In this document: positions 28,101 through 40,100 of the stretch, piece by piece
Numbering within the stretch: position 1 is the stretch's first letter
Layout: each line of letters starts with the position of its first letter
Notes under the pieces: generated by a model
What the model saw: only the letters and a program-made list of their open reading frames with translations
Told to the model about the DNA's origin: nothing
Database searches by the model: none
Assembly: GCF_905171775.1 (NCBI RefSeq)
Contig: NC_053499.1
Span: 141,561,422-141,625,421 of the forward strand
Length of the DNA stretch: 64,000 nucleotides
Direction of reading: 5' to 3'
DNA from: Rana temporaria
Lineage: Eukaryota > Chordata > Amphibia > Anura > Ranidae
Translations under genes and position numbers: made by a program

Positions 28101-31100
28101 CAATTGCAAGGTCGTGAGACGTGGCTCCCAAACAAAATTGGTGTCCTTTTTTTCCCACAAATAGAGCTTTCTGTTGGTGGTATTTGATCACCTCTGCGGT
28201 TTTTATTTTGTGCGCTAAAAACAAAAATAGAGCGAGAATTTTGAAAAAAAATGCAATATTTTTTACTTTTTGCTATAATAAATGTAGGAGAGTAGTGCCA
28301 GAGTTGGATTGGGCTGGCAGTGGTTAAACACACTGGCCCGGATTCAGGTACAATTGCGCTTTTTTTACGGAGGCGCAGGGCAACGTTTTTGCCCTGCGCC
28401 CCCGCAAATTTACTGCGCTGCCCTTGATTCACGGAGCAGTAGCTCCGTAAATTGCGTGGGCGCGCCGGCAAAATGCCCGGCGTAAGAGCGCGCAATTTAA
28501 ATGATCCCGTAGGGGGCGGGAATCATTTAAATTAGGTGCGTTCCCGCGCCGATCGTAGAGCGCATGCTCCGTCGGGAAACTTTCCCGACGTGCATTGCGG
28601 CAAATGACGTCGCAAGGACGTCATTTGCTTCAAAGTGAACGTGAATGGTGTCCAGCGCCATTCACGAATCACTTACACAAACTACGTAAATTTGAAATTT
28701 CGCGACGCGGGAACGACAGGTATACGTAACATTGGCTGCCCCTGCTAATAGCCTTACGCGAAAAACGCCGTACGGAAACGACGTAAATTGCGTACGCAGG
28801 GCTCGCGTAACGTTGTGAATCGGCGTTAGTATGCAATTTGCATACTATACGCTGAGCAAAACGGGAACGCCACCTAGCGGCCATCGCAAGAATGCAGCCT
28901 ATGATATGCGGGCATAAGAGCCTTACGCTGCGCATATTTTAGGCTGCAGTCGGCGTAACGAGGTTCCTGAATCAGGAGCATTCGTTACGCCGGGGCAAGT
29001 AAGCAATTGCGCTGTGTAACTATGGTTACACAGGCGCAATTGCTTCTTGAATCCAGGCCAGTTACAACAGTCTATGCAACAGAGGAGCTTACACTCTGCT
29101 CTCCCCACCCATTGGTCAATGTTGTCCTAGCGCACACTGACACAGCACTATGTTCTTTTCTTCCCTGATTGGGACATTACTATGGATATGCAGAAACATT
29201 CAGGAGATATTGAATATTTGCACAGCTCTATGTTATCTTGTTGGGAACACGACCATACTACTATGGAGATACAGACATACAACATATAACATTGGAGAGA
29301 CTAGGCACACATGTCTGTATATAAGCAACAAGTGGCTCCCTTGGGCCGCCATGTTAAGTTAAGGGGGTGGTACTACGGATCAACTGCTTGTTTGTATTTT
29401 ACTGACTCCGCCCCCCCCCAAGCGTAAATGGGGTCCAGCTCGGATGCAACACAGACTTAGCCCCCGCTCACACCAATGCGATTTGACAGCTCCAAATCAA
29501 TCGCATGACAAGTCGCACCCTATTGTCGGCAATGGAACTGTTCAAATTGTGCAACTTTGGGGTGCTATTTGAAAATGATGCAGCCATGGGCGTCCGCTCC
29601 ATAGGGCAAGGGGGGTCGTGTGCCCCCCCCCCCTGGAATCGCCAGGAGCAGGGCCAAATTGGCCCTGGGGCCGCTTTAAGCGTCCACTGCAGCGCTCCCC
29701 TCCTTATGTCCTCCTGTAAAGGGGGCCAGTGATGCAGGGTGCTGTGTAATGTAAAGGGGTCCAGAGGTGCAGTTGTGGAGAGGGGGCACACAGTAGTGAC
29801 AAAGAGATATGAAAGATGCAGGGGGCACAGTGGGGTGTTTTTACATTTTTACATTGGGGGGGCGCTTTTAACCCCCGTTAGCGGTCGAAGAAAGGGCAAA
29901 ATGCGACTGTGTATCGCTGCTGCCGAAGCGCGCCCCCCCCCCCCTTAAAAAATTTCAGCGGACGCCCATGGATGCAGCTGTGTATAGAATCCAATCAGGT
30001 TCTAACTAAAGTGTGTTCAATTAAAAGGGGTTGTAAAGGTTCCGCTGTTATTAAAAAACAAACATGTTATACTTACCTCCACTGTGCAGTTCATTTTGTA
30101 CAGAGTGGCCCCGATCCTCCTCTTCTGGGGTCCCACGGCGCCTCCTCCCCGCAAGAGTTAACCCCCTCTGGGAAGCTGTCTCCCAAGGGGGGTTACCTTT
30201 CGGGCGCGCTCCCGTGCCATACAATTGGCATCCATAGACGTCAATTGTATGACTTGGCCCCCCGGCGGGCACATCATTGGATTTGATTGACAACAGGGGG
30301 AGCCAATGGCTGCACTGCTATCAATCATTCAAGGAATGAGCCGAGAAGCCAGCGCCAGAGCCGTCAAGACCTGGGGGAAAGCAACGTGGGATCGCGCCTA
30401 CGGAGATTCGGGGCTCAGGTAAGTAAACCGTGGGCTCGGGGGGGGGGGGGGGGGGCAGTGACTGCAATAGGATGCATTAAGGTAAAAAAAAAACCACAAA
30501 GGTTTACAACCACTTTAAGCTTTGACAGTGAAAGCTGATTGGTTACGATGCAGAGCTGCACCCGATCCTTTGTGCACCGGTATAAGTCGTGTTCACATCG
30601 AATCCGACTTGGAAATCATGCGACTCCACTTCCCCCACAAAGTCCAATGTAAAGACTTTTTTTAGTGTTTACAAACCATCAGGATTAAAACCGGATCAGA
30701 TGATGAAAATGAAATGTGTGGCTCCCCCCTGTGGGCAGAAGAGACACTTACCGTGCTTTTTGTTTTGTTCCTTAAAAGATTACCTATAAGAAAAAAACAA
30801 ATAATAATAATAATAGAACACAATCAAGAAAATTGTCAGCGAGAAAAAACAAAAAAGAAACATTCATAAACATTTTTGGACTATTTATAGCAGTGGTGGT
30901 GAACTTTCTTCATACAGTGGGGCTCAAGGGGGGGGGGGGACCCCGACATCACCAAATCCACAGAATATTCAGTATCAGAAACAGCCGACACACATCAGGG
31001 GATTTGAGAATAGTGGACAGATAGCGCTGGACTTGTAGGGCTATCCTGCTGGTATTGTTATCACAATCTTAGGGTAGTGATGTCGGTGGAAATCAGTGAT

Positions 31101-34100
31101 CTCCAAACTGTGGCCCAAATACCACCCTTTGCTGGAATTTATTCAGCCCTTGGGGGGGCTATTCTTCACACTGATGTGGAGCATTACCCCCCCCCCCACT
31201 GACACCAACAAGGGGGCACCATTCTTCCTCCCACTGACCAACAAGCCGGAGACATAATTTACTCTCACTGATGCTGGGGGTGTATATACAATCAGTGGAG
31301 GGATGGGGGGAGGGTGTATATACAATCAGTGGAGGGATGGGGGGTGTATATACAATCAGTGGAGGGATGGGGGGTGTATATACAATCAGTGGAGGGATGG
31401 GGGGAGGGTGTATATACAATCAGTGGAGGGATGGGGGGAGGGTGTATATACAATCAGTGGAGGGATGGGGGGGGTGTATATACAATCAGTGGAGGGATGG
31501 GGGGAGGGTGTATATACAATCAGTGGAGGGATGGGGGGAGGGTGTATATACAATCAGTGGAGGGATGGGGGCTGTATATACAATCAGTGGAGGGATGGGG
31601 GGGTGTATATACAATCAGTGGGGGGATGTGGGGTGTATATACAATCAGTGGAGGGATGGGGGGGTGTATATACAATCAGTAGAGGGATGGGGGGTGTATA
31701 TACAATCAGTGGAGGGATGGGGGGGTGTATATACAATCAGTGGAGGGATGGGGGGTGTATATAGAATCAGTGGAGGGATGGGGGGTGTATATACAATCAG
31801 TGGGGGGATGGGGGTGTATATACAATCAGTGGAGGGATGGGGGGGTGTATATACAATCAGTGGAGGGATGGGGGGGTGTATATACAATCAGTGGAGGGAT
31901 GGGGGGTGTATATACAATCAGTGGGGGGATGGGGGTGTATATACAATCAGTGGAGGGATGGGGGGGTGTATATACAATCAGTGGAGGGATGGGGGGTGTA
32001 TATACAATCAGTAGAGGGATGGGGGGTGTATATACAATCAGTGGAGGGATGGGGGGTGTATATACAATCAGTGGGGGGATGGGGGGGGGTGTATATACAA
32101 TCAGTGGAGGGATGGGGGGTGTATATACAATCAGTGGGGGGATGGGGGGTGTATATACAATCAGTGGAGGGATGGGGGGTGTATATACAATGAGTGGGGG
32201 GTTGGGGGGGGGTGTATATACAATCAGTGGAGGGATGGGGGGTGTATATACAATGAGTGGAGGGATGGGGGGGGGTGTATATACAATCAGTGGAGGGATG
32301 GGGGGTGTATATACAATGAGTGGGGGGTTGGGGGGGGGTGTATATACAATCAGTGGAGGGATGGGGGGTGTATATACAATCAGTGGAGGGATGGGGGGTG
32401 TATATACAATCAGTGGAGGGATGGGGGGTGTATATACAATCAGTGGGGGATGGGGGGTGTATATACAATCAGTGGAGGGATGGGGGGGTATATACAATCA
32501 GTGGAGGGATGGGGGGGTGTATATACAATCAGTGGAGGGATGGGGGTGTATATACAATCAGTGGAGGGATGGGGGGGGTGTATATACAATCAGTGGGGGA
32601 TGGGGGGTGTATATACAATCAGTGGAGGGATGGGGGTGTATATACAATGAGTGGAGGGATGGGGGGGGTGTATATACAATCAGTGGAGGGATGGGGGGGT
32701 GTATATACAATCAGTGGAGGGATGGGGGGTGTATATACAATCAGTGGAGGGATGGGGGGGTGTATATACAATCAGTGGAGGGATGGGGGGGTGTATATAC
32801 AATCAGTGGAGGGATGGGGGGGGGGGTGTATATACAATCAGTAGAGGGATGGGGGGTGTATATACAATCAGTGGAGGGATGGGGGAGTGTATATACAATC
32901 AGTGGAGGGACGGGGGTGTATATACAATCAGTGGAGGGATAGGGGGTGTATATACAATCAGTGGAGGGACGGGGGTGTATATACAATCAGTGGAGGGATG
33001 GGGGGGTGTATATACAATCAGTGGAGGGATGGGGGGTGTATATACAATCAGTGGAGGGATGGGGGGTGTATATACAATCAGTGGAGGGATGGGGGGTGTA
33101 TATACAATCAGTGGGGGGATGGGGGGTGTATATACAATCAGTGGAGGGATGGGGGGGTGTATATACAATCAGTGGAGGGATGGGGGGTGTATATACAATC
33201 AGTGGAGGGATGGGGGGGTGTATATACAATCAGTGGAGGGATGGGGGGTGTATATACAATCAGTGGGGGGATGGGGGGTGTATATACAATCAGTGGGGGA
33301 TGGGGGTGTATATACAATCAGTGGAGGGATGGGGGTGTATATACAATCAGTGGAGGGATGGGGGGTGTATATACAATCAGTGGAGGGATGGGGGGTGTAT
33401 ATACAATCAGTGGAGGGATGGGGGGTGTATATACAATCAGTGGAGGGACGGGGGTGTATATACAATCAGTGGAGGGATGGGGGGGGTGTATATACAATCA
33501 GTGGAGGGACGGGGGGGTGTATATACAATCAGTGGAGGGACGGGGGGTGTATATACAATCAGTGGGGGATGGGGGGGTGTATATACAATCAGTGGGGGGA
33601 TGGGGGGTGTATATACAATCAGTGGAGGGATGGGGGGTGTATATACAATCAGTGGAGGGATGGGGGGGGTGTATATACAATCAGTGGAGGGATGGGGGGG
33701 TGTATATACAATCAGTGGGGGATGGGGGGGTGTATATACAATCAGTGGAGGGATGGGGGGTGTATATACAATCAGTGGAGGGATGGGGGTGTATATACAA
33801 TCAGTGGAGGGATGGGGGTGTATATACAATCAGTGGAGGGATGGGGGTGTATATACAATCAGTGGAGGGATGGGGGTGTATATACAATCAGTGGAGGGAT
33901 GGGGGGTGTATATACAATCAGTGGAGGGATGGGGGGGTGTATATACAATCAGTGGAGGGATGGGGGGTGTATATACAATCAGTGGAGGGATGGGGGGTGT
34001 ATATACAATCAGTGGAGGGATGGGGGGGGGTGTATATACAATCAGTGGAGGGATGGGGGGGGGGGTGTATATACAATCAGTGGAGGGATGGGGGGGGTGT

Positions 34101-37100
34101 ATATACAATCAGTGGAGGGATGGGGGGGGGTGTATATACAATCAGTGGAGGGATGGGGGGGGGGTGTATATACAATCAGTGGAGGGATGGGGGGGGTGTA
34201 TATACAATCAGTGGAGGGGGGGGGGGGGGTGTATATACAATCAGTGGAGGGATGGGGGGGGTGTATATACAATCAGTGGAGGGATGGGGGGTGTATATAC
34301 AATCAGTGGAGGGATGGGGGGTGTATATACAATCAGTGGAGGGATGGGGGGTGTATATACAATCAGTGGAGGGATGGGGGGGTGTATATACAATCAGTGG
34401 AGGGATGGGGGGGTGTATATACAATCAGTAGAGGGATGGGGGGTGTATATACAATCAGTGGGGGGATGGGGGGTGTATATACAATCAGTGGAGGGATGGG
34501 GGGTGTATATACAATCAGTGGAGGGATGGGGGTGTATATACAATCAGTGGAGGGATGGGGGTGTATATACAATCAGTGGAGGGATGGGGGGTGTATATAC
34601 AATCAGTGGGGGGATGGGGGGTGTATATACAATCAGTGGAGGGATGGGGGGTGTATATACAATCAGTGGAGGGATGGGGGTGTATATACAATCAGTGGAG
34701 GGATGGGGGTGTATATACAATCAGTGGAGGGGTGGGGGGTGTATATACAATCAGTGGAGGGATGGGGGGTGTATATACAATCAGTGGAGGGATGGGGGGG
34801 TGTATATACAATCAGTGGAGGGATGGGGGGTGTATATACAATCAGTGGAGGGATGGGGGGTGTATATACAATCAGTGGAGGGATGGGGGGTGTATATACA
34901 ATCAGTGGAGGGATGGGGGGTGTATATACAATCAGTGGAGGGATGGGGGGTGTATATACAATCAGTGGAGGGATGGGGGGGGTATATACAATCAGTGGGG
35001 GATGGGGGGGGGTGTATATACAATCAGTGGAGGGATGGGGGGTGTATATACAATCAGTGGAGGGATGGGGGGGTGTATATACAATCAGTGGAGGGATGGG
35101 GGGTGTATATACAATCAGTGGAGGGATGGGGGGGGGTGTATATACAATCAGTGGAGGGATGGGGGGTGTATATACAATCAGTGGAGGGATGGGGGGGTGT
35201 ATATACAATCAGTGGAGGGAGGGGGGGGTGTATATACAATCAGTGGAGGGATGGGGGTGTATATACAATCAGTGGGGGGATGGGGGGTGTATATACAATC
35301 AGTGGAGGGATGGGGGGTGTATATACAATCAGTGGAGGGATGGGGGGGTGTATATACAATCAGTGGGGGGATGGGGGGTGTATATACAATCAGTGGAGGG
35401 ATGGGGGGTGTATATACAATCAGTGGAGGGATGGGGGGTGTATATACAATCAGTGGAGGGATGGGGGGTGTATATACAATCAGTGGGGGGACAAGGGGTG
35501 TATAAACAATCAGTGGGGGGATGGGGGGTGTATATACAATCAGTGGGGGATGGGGGGTGTATATACAATCAGTAGAGGGATGGGGGGTGTATATACAATC
35601 AGTGGGGGGATGGGGGTGTATATACAATCAGTGGAGGGATGGGGGGGGTGTATATACAATCAGTGGAGGGATGGGGGGTGTATATACAATCAGTGGAGGG
35701 ATGGGGGGTGTATATACAATCAGGGGGGGATGGGGGGGTGTATATACAATCAGTGGAGGGATGGGGGGGGGGTGTATATACAATCAGTGGAGGGATGGGG
35801 GGGGTGTATATACAATCAGTGGAGGGATGGGGGGTGTATATACAATCAGTGGAGGGATGGGGGGGTATATACAATCAGTGGAGGGATGGGGGGGTGTATA
35901 TACAATCAGTGGAGGGATGGGGGGGTGTATATACAATCAGTGGAGGGATGGGGGGTGTATATACAATCAGTGGAGGGATGGGGGGTGTATATACAATCAG
36001 TGGAGGGATGGGGGGGTGTATATACAATCAGTGGAGGGATGGGGGGTGTATATACAATCAGTGGAGGGATGGGGGGGGTGTATATACAATCAGTGGAGGG
36101 ATGGGGGGTGTATATACAATCAGTGGAGGGATGGGGGGTGTATATACAATCAGTGGAGGGATGGGGGGTGTATATACAATCAGTGGAGGGATGGGGGGTG
36201 TATATACAATCAGTGGGGGATGGGGGGTGTATATACAATCAGTGGGGGGATGGGGGGTGTATATACAATCAGTGGAGGGATGGGGGGAGTGTATATACAA
36301 TCAGTGGAGGGATGGGGGTGTATATACAATCAGTGGAGGGATGGGGGGTGTATATACAATCAGTGGGGGGATGGGAGGGTGTATATACAATCAGTGGGGG
36401 ATGGGGGGTGTATATACAATCAGTGGAGGGATGGGGGTGTATATACAATCAGTGGAGGGATGGGGGGTGTATATACAATCAGTGGGGGGATGGGAGGGTG
36501 TATATACAATCAGTGGGGGATGGGGGGTGTATATACAATCAGTGGAGGGATGGGGGGTGTATATACAATCAGTGGAGGGATGGGGGGGTGTATATACAAT
36601 CAGTGGAGGGATGGGGGGTGTATATACAATCAGTGGGGGGATGGGGGGTGTATATACAATCAGTGGAGGGATGGGGGGGGGTGTATATACAATCAGTGGA
36701 GGGATGGGGGGTGTATATACAATCAGTGGAGGGATGGGGGGTGTATATACAATCAGTGGGGGGATGGGGGGTGTATATACAATCAGTGGGGGGATGGGGG
36801 GTGTATATACAATCAGTGGAGGGATGGGGGGTGTATATACAATCAGTGGAGGGATGGGGGGTGTATATACAATCAGTGGAGGGATGGGGGGTGTATATAC
36901 AATCAGTGGAGGGATGGGGGGTGTATATACAATCAGTGGGGGGATGGGGGTGTATATACAATCAGTGGAGGGATGGGGGGTGTATATACAATCAGTGGAG
37001 GGATGGGGGGTGTATATACAATCAGTGGAGGGATAGGGGGTGTATATACAATCAGTGGAGGGATGGGAGGTGTATATACAATCAGTGGGGGGATGGGGGG

Positions 37101-40100
37101 TGTATATACAATCAGTGGAGGGATGGGGGGTGTATATACAATCAGTGGGGGATGGGGGGTGTATATACAATCAGTGGGGGGATGGGGGGTGTATATACAA
37201 TCAGTGGAGGGATGGGGGGAGTGTATATACAATCAGTGGAGGGATGGGGGTGTATATACAATCAGTGGAGGGATGGGGGGTGTATATACAATCAGTGGGG
37301 GGATGGGAGGGTGTATATACAATCAGTGGGGGATGGGGGGTGTATATACAATCAGTGGAGGGATGGGGGTGTATATACAATCAGTGGAGGGATGGGGGGT
37401 GTATATACAATCAGTGGGGGGATGGGAGGGTGTATATACAATCAGTGGGGGATGGGGGGTGTATATACAATCAGTGGAGGGATGGGGGGTGTATATACAA
37501 TCAGTGGAGGGATGGGGGGGTGTATATACAATCAGTGGAGGGATGGGGGGTGTATATACAATCAGTGGGGGGATGGGGGGTGTATATACAATCAGTGGAG
37601 GGATGGGGGGGGGTGTATATACAATCAGTGGAGGGATGGGGGGTGTATATACAATCAGTGGAGGGATGGGGGGTGTATATACAATCAGTGGGGGGATGGG
37701 GGGTGTATATACAATCAGTGGGGGGATGGGGGGTGTATATACAATCAGTGGAGGGATGGGGGGTGTATATACAATCAGTGGAGGGATGGGGGGTGTATAT
37801 ACAATCAGTGGAGGGATGGGGGGTGTATATACAATCAGTGGAGGGATGGGGGGTGTATATACAATCAGTGGAGGGATGGGGGGTGTATATACAATCAGTG
37901 GAGGGATGGGGGGTGTATATACAATCAGTGGAGGGATGGGGGGGTGTATATACAATCAGTGGAGGGATAGGGGGTGTATATACAATCAGTGGAGGGATGG
38001 GAGGTGTATATACAATCAGTGGGGGGATGGGGGGTGTATATACAATCAGTGGAGGGATGGGGGGTGTATATACAATCAGTGGGGGGACGGGGGGTGTATA
38101 TACAATCAGTGGAGGGACGGGGGTGTATATACAATCAGTGGAGGGATGGGGGGGTGTATATACAATCAGTGGAGGGATGGGGGGTGTATATACAATCAGT
38201 GGAGGGATGGGGGGGTGTATATACAATCAGTGGGGGGATGGGGGGTGTATATACAATCAGTGGGGGGATGGGGGGTGTATATACAATCAGTGGAGGGATG
38301 GAGGGGGGTGTATATACAATCAGTGGAGGGATGGGGGGGTGTATATACAATCAGTGGAGGGATGGGGAGTGTATATACAATCAGTGGAGGGATGGGGGGG
38401 GGGTGTATATACAATCAGTGGAGGGATGGGGGGGGTGTATATACAATCAGTGGAGGGATGGGGGGGTGTATATACAATCAGTGGAGGGATGGGGGGTGTA
38501 TATACAATCAGTGGAGGGATGGGGGGTGTATATACAATCAGTGGAGGGATGGGGGTGTATATACAATCAGTGGAGGGATGGGGGGGTGTATATACAATCA
38601 GTGGAGGGATGGGGGGGTGTATATACAATCAGTGGGGGGGGGTGTATATACAATCAGTGGAGGGATGGGGGGTGTATATACAATCAGTGGAGGGATGGGG
38701 GGTGTATATACAATCAGTGGGGGGATGGGGGGTGTATATACAATCAGTGGGGGGATGGGGGGTGTATATACAATCAGTGGGGGGATGGGGGGTGTATATA
38801 CAATCAGTGGGGGATGGGGGGGTGTATATACAATCAGTGGGGGGATGGGGGGTGTATATACAATCAGTAGAGGGATGGGGGGTGTATATACAATCAGTGG
38901 AGGGATGGGGGTGTATATACAATCAGTGGAGGGATGGGGGGGTGTATATACAATCAGTGGAGGGATGGGGGGTGTATATACAATCAGTGGGGGGGGGTGT
39001 ATATACAATCAGTGGAGGGATGGGGGGTGTATATACAATCAGTGGAGGGATGGGGGGGGTGTATATACAATCAGTGGAGGGATGGGGGGTGTATATACAA
39101 TCAGTGGGGGGATGGGAGGGTGTATATACAATCAGTGGGGGATGGGGGGTGTATATACAATCAGTGGGGGGATGGGAGGGTGTATATACAATCAGTGGAG
39201 GGATGGGGGGTGTATATACAATCAGTGGAGGGATGGGGGGGGGGTGTATATACAATCAGTGGAGGGATGGGAGGTGTATATACAATCAGTGGGGGGATGG
39301 GGGTGTATATACAATCAGTGGAGGGATGGGGGGTGTATATACAATCAGTGGGGGGTTTGGGGGGTGTATATACAATCAGTGGGGGGTTTGGGGGGTGTAT
39401 ATACAATCAGTGGAGGGATGGGGGGTGTATATACAATCAGTGGGGGATGGGGGGTGTATATACAATCAGTGGAGGGATGGGGGGGTGTATATACAATCAG
39501 TGGAGGGATGGGGGGTGTATATACAATCAGTGGAGGGATGGGGGGTGTATATACAATCAGTGGAGGGATGGGGGGGGTGTATATACAATCAGTGGGGGAT
39601 GGGGGGTGTATATACAATCAGTGGAGGGATGGGGGGAGTGTATATACAATCAGTGGAGGGGTGGGGGGGGGTGTATATACAATCAGTGGAGGGATGGGGG
39701 GGGGTGTATATACAATCAGTGGAGGGATGGGGGGGGTGTATATACAATCAGTGGAGGGATGGGGGGTGTATATACAATCAGTGGAGGGATGGGGGTGTAT
39801 ATACAATGAGTGGAGGGATGGGGGGGGTGTATATACAATCAGTGGAGGGATGGGGGGTGTATATACAATCAGTGGAGGGATAGGGGGTGTATATACAATC
39901 AGTGGAGGGATGGGGGGGGTGTATATACAATGAGTGGAGGGATGGGGGGGTGTATATACAATCAGTGGGGGGATGGGGGTGTATATACAATCAGTAGAGG
40001 GGTGGGGGGTGTATATACAATCAGTGGAGGGATGGGGGGTGTATATACAATCAGTGGAGGGATGGGGGGGTGTATATACAATCAGTGGAGGGATGGGGGG

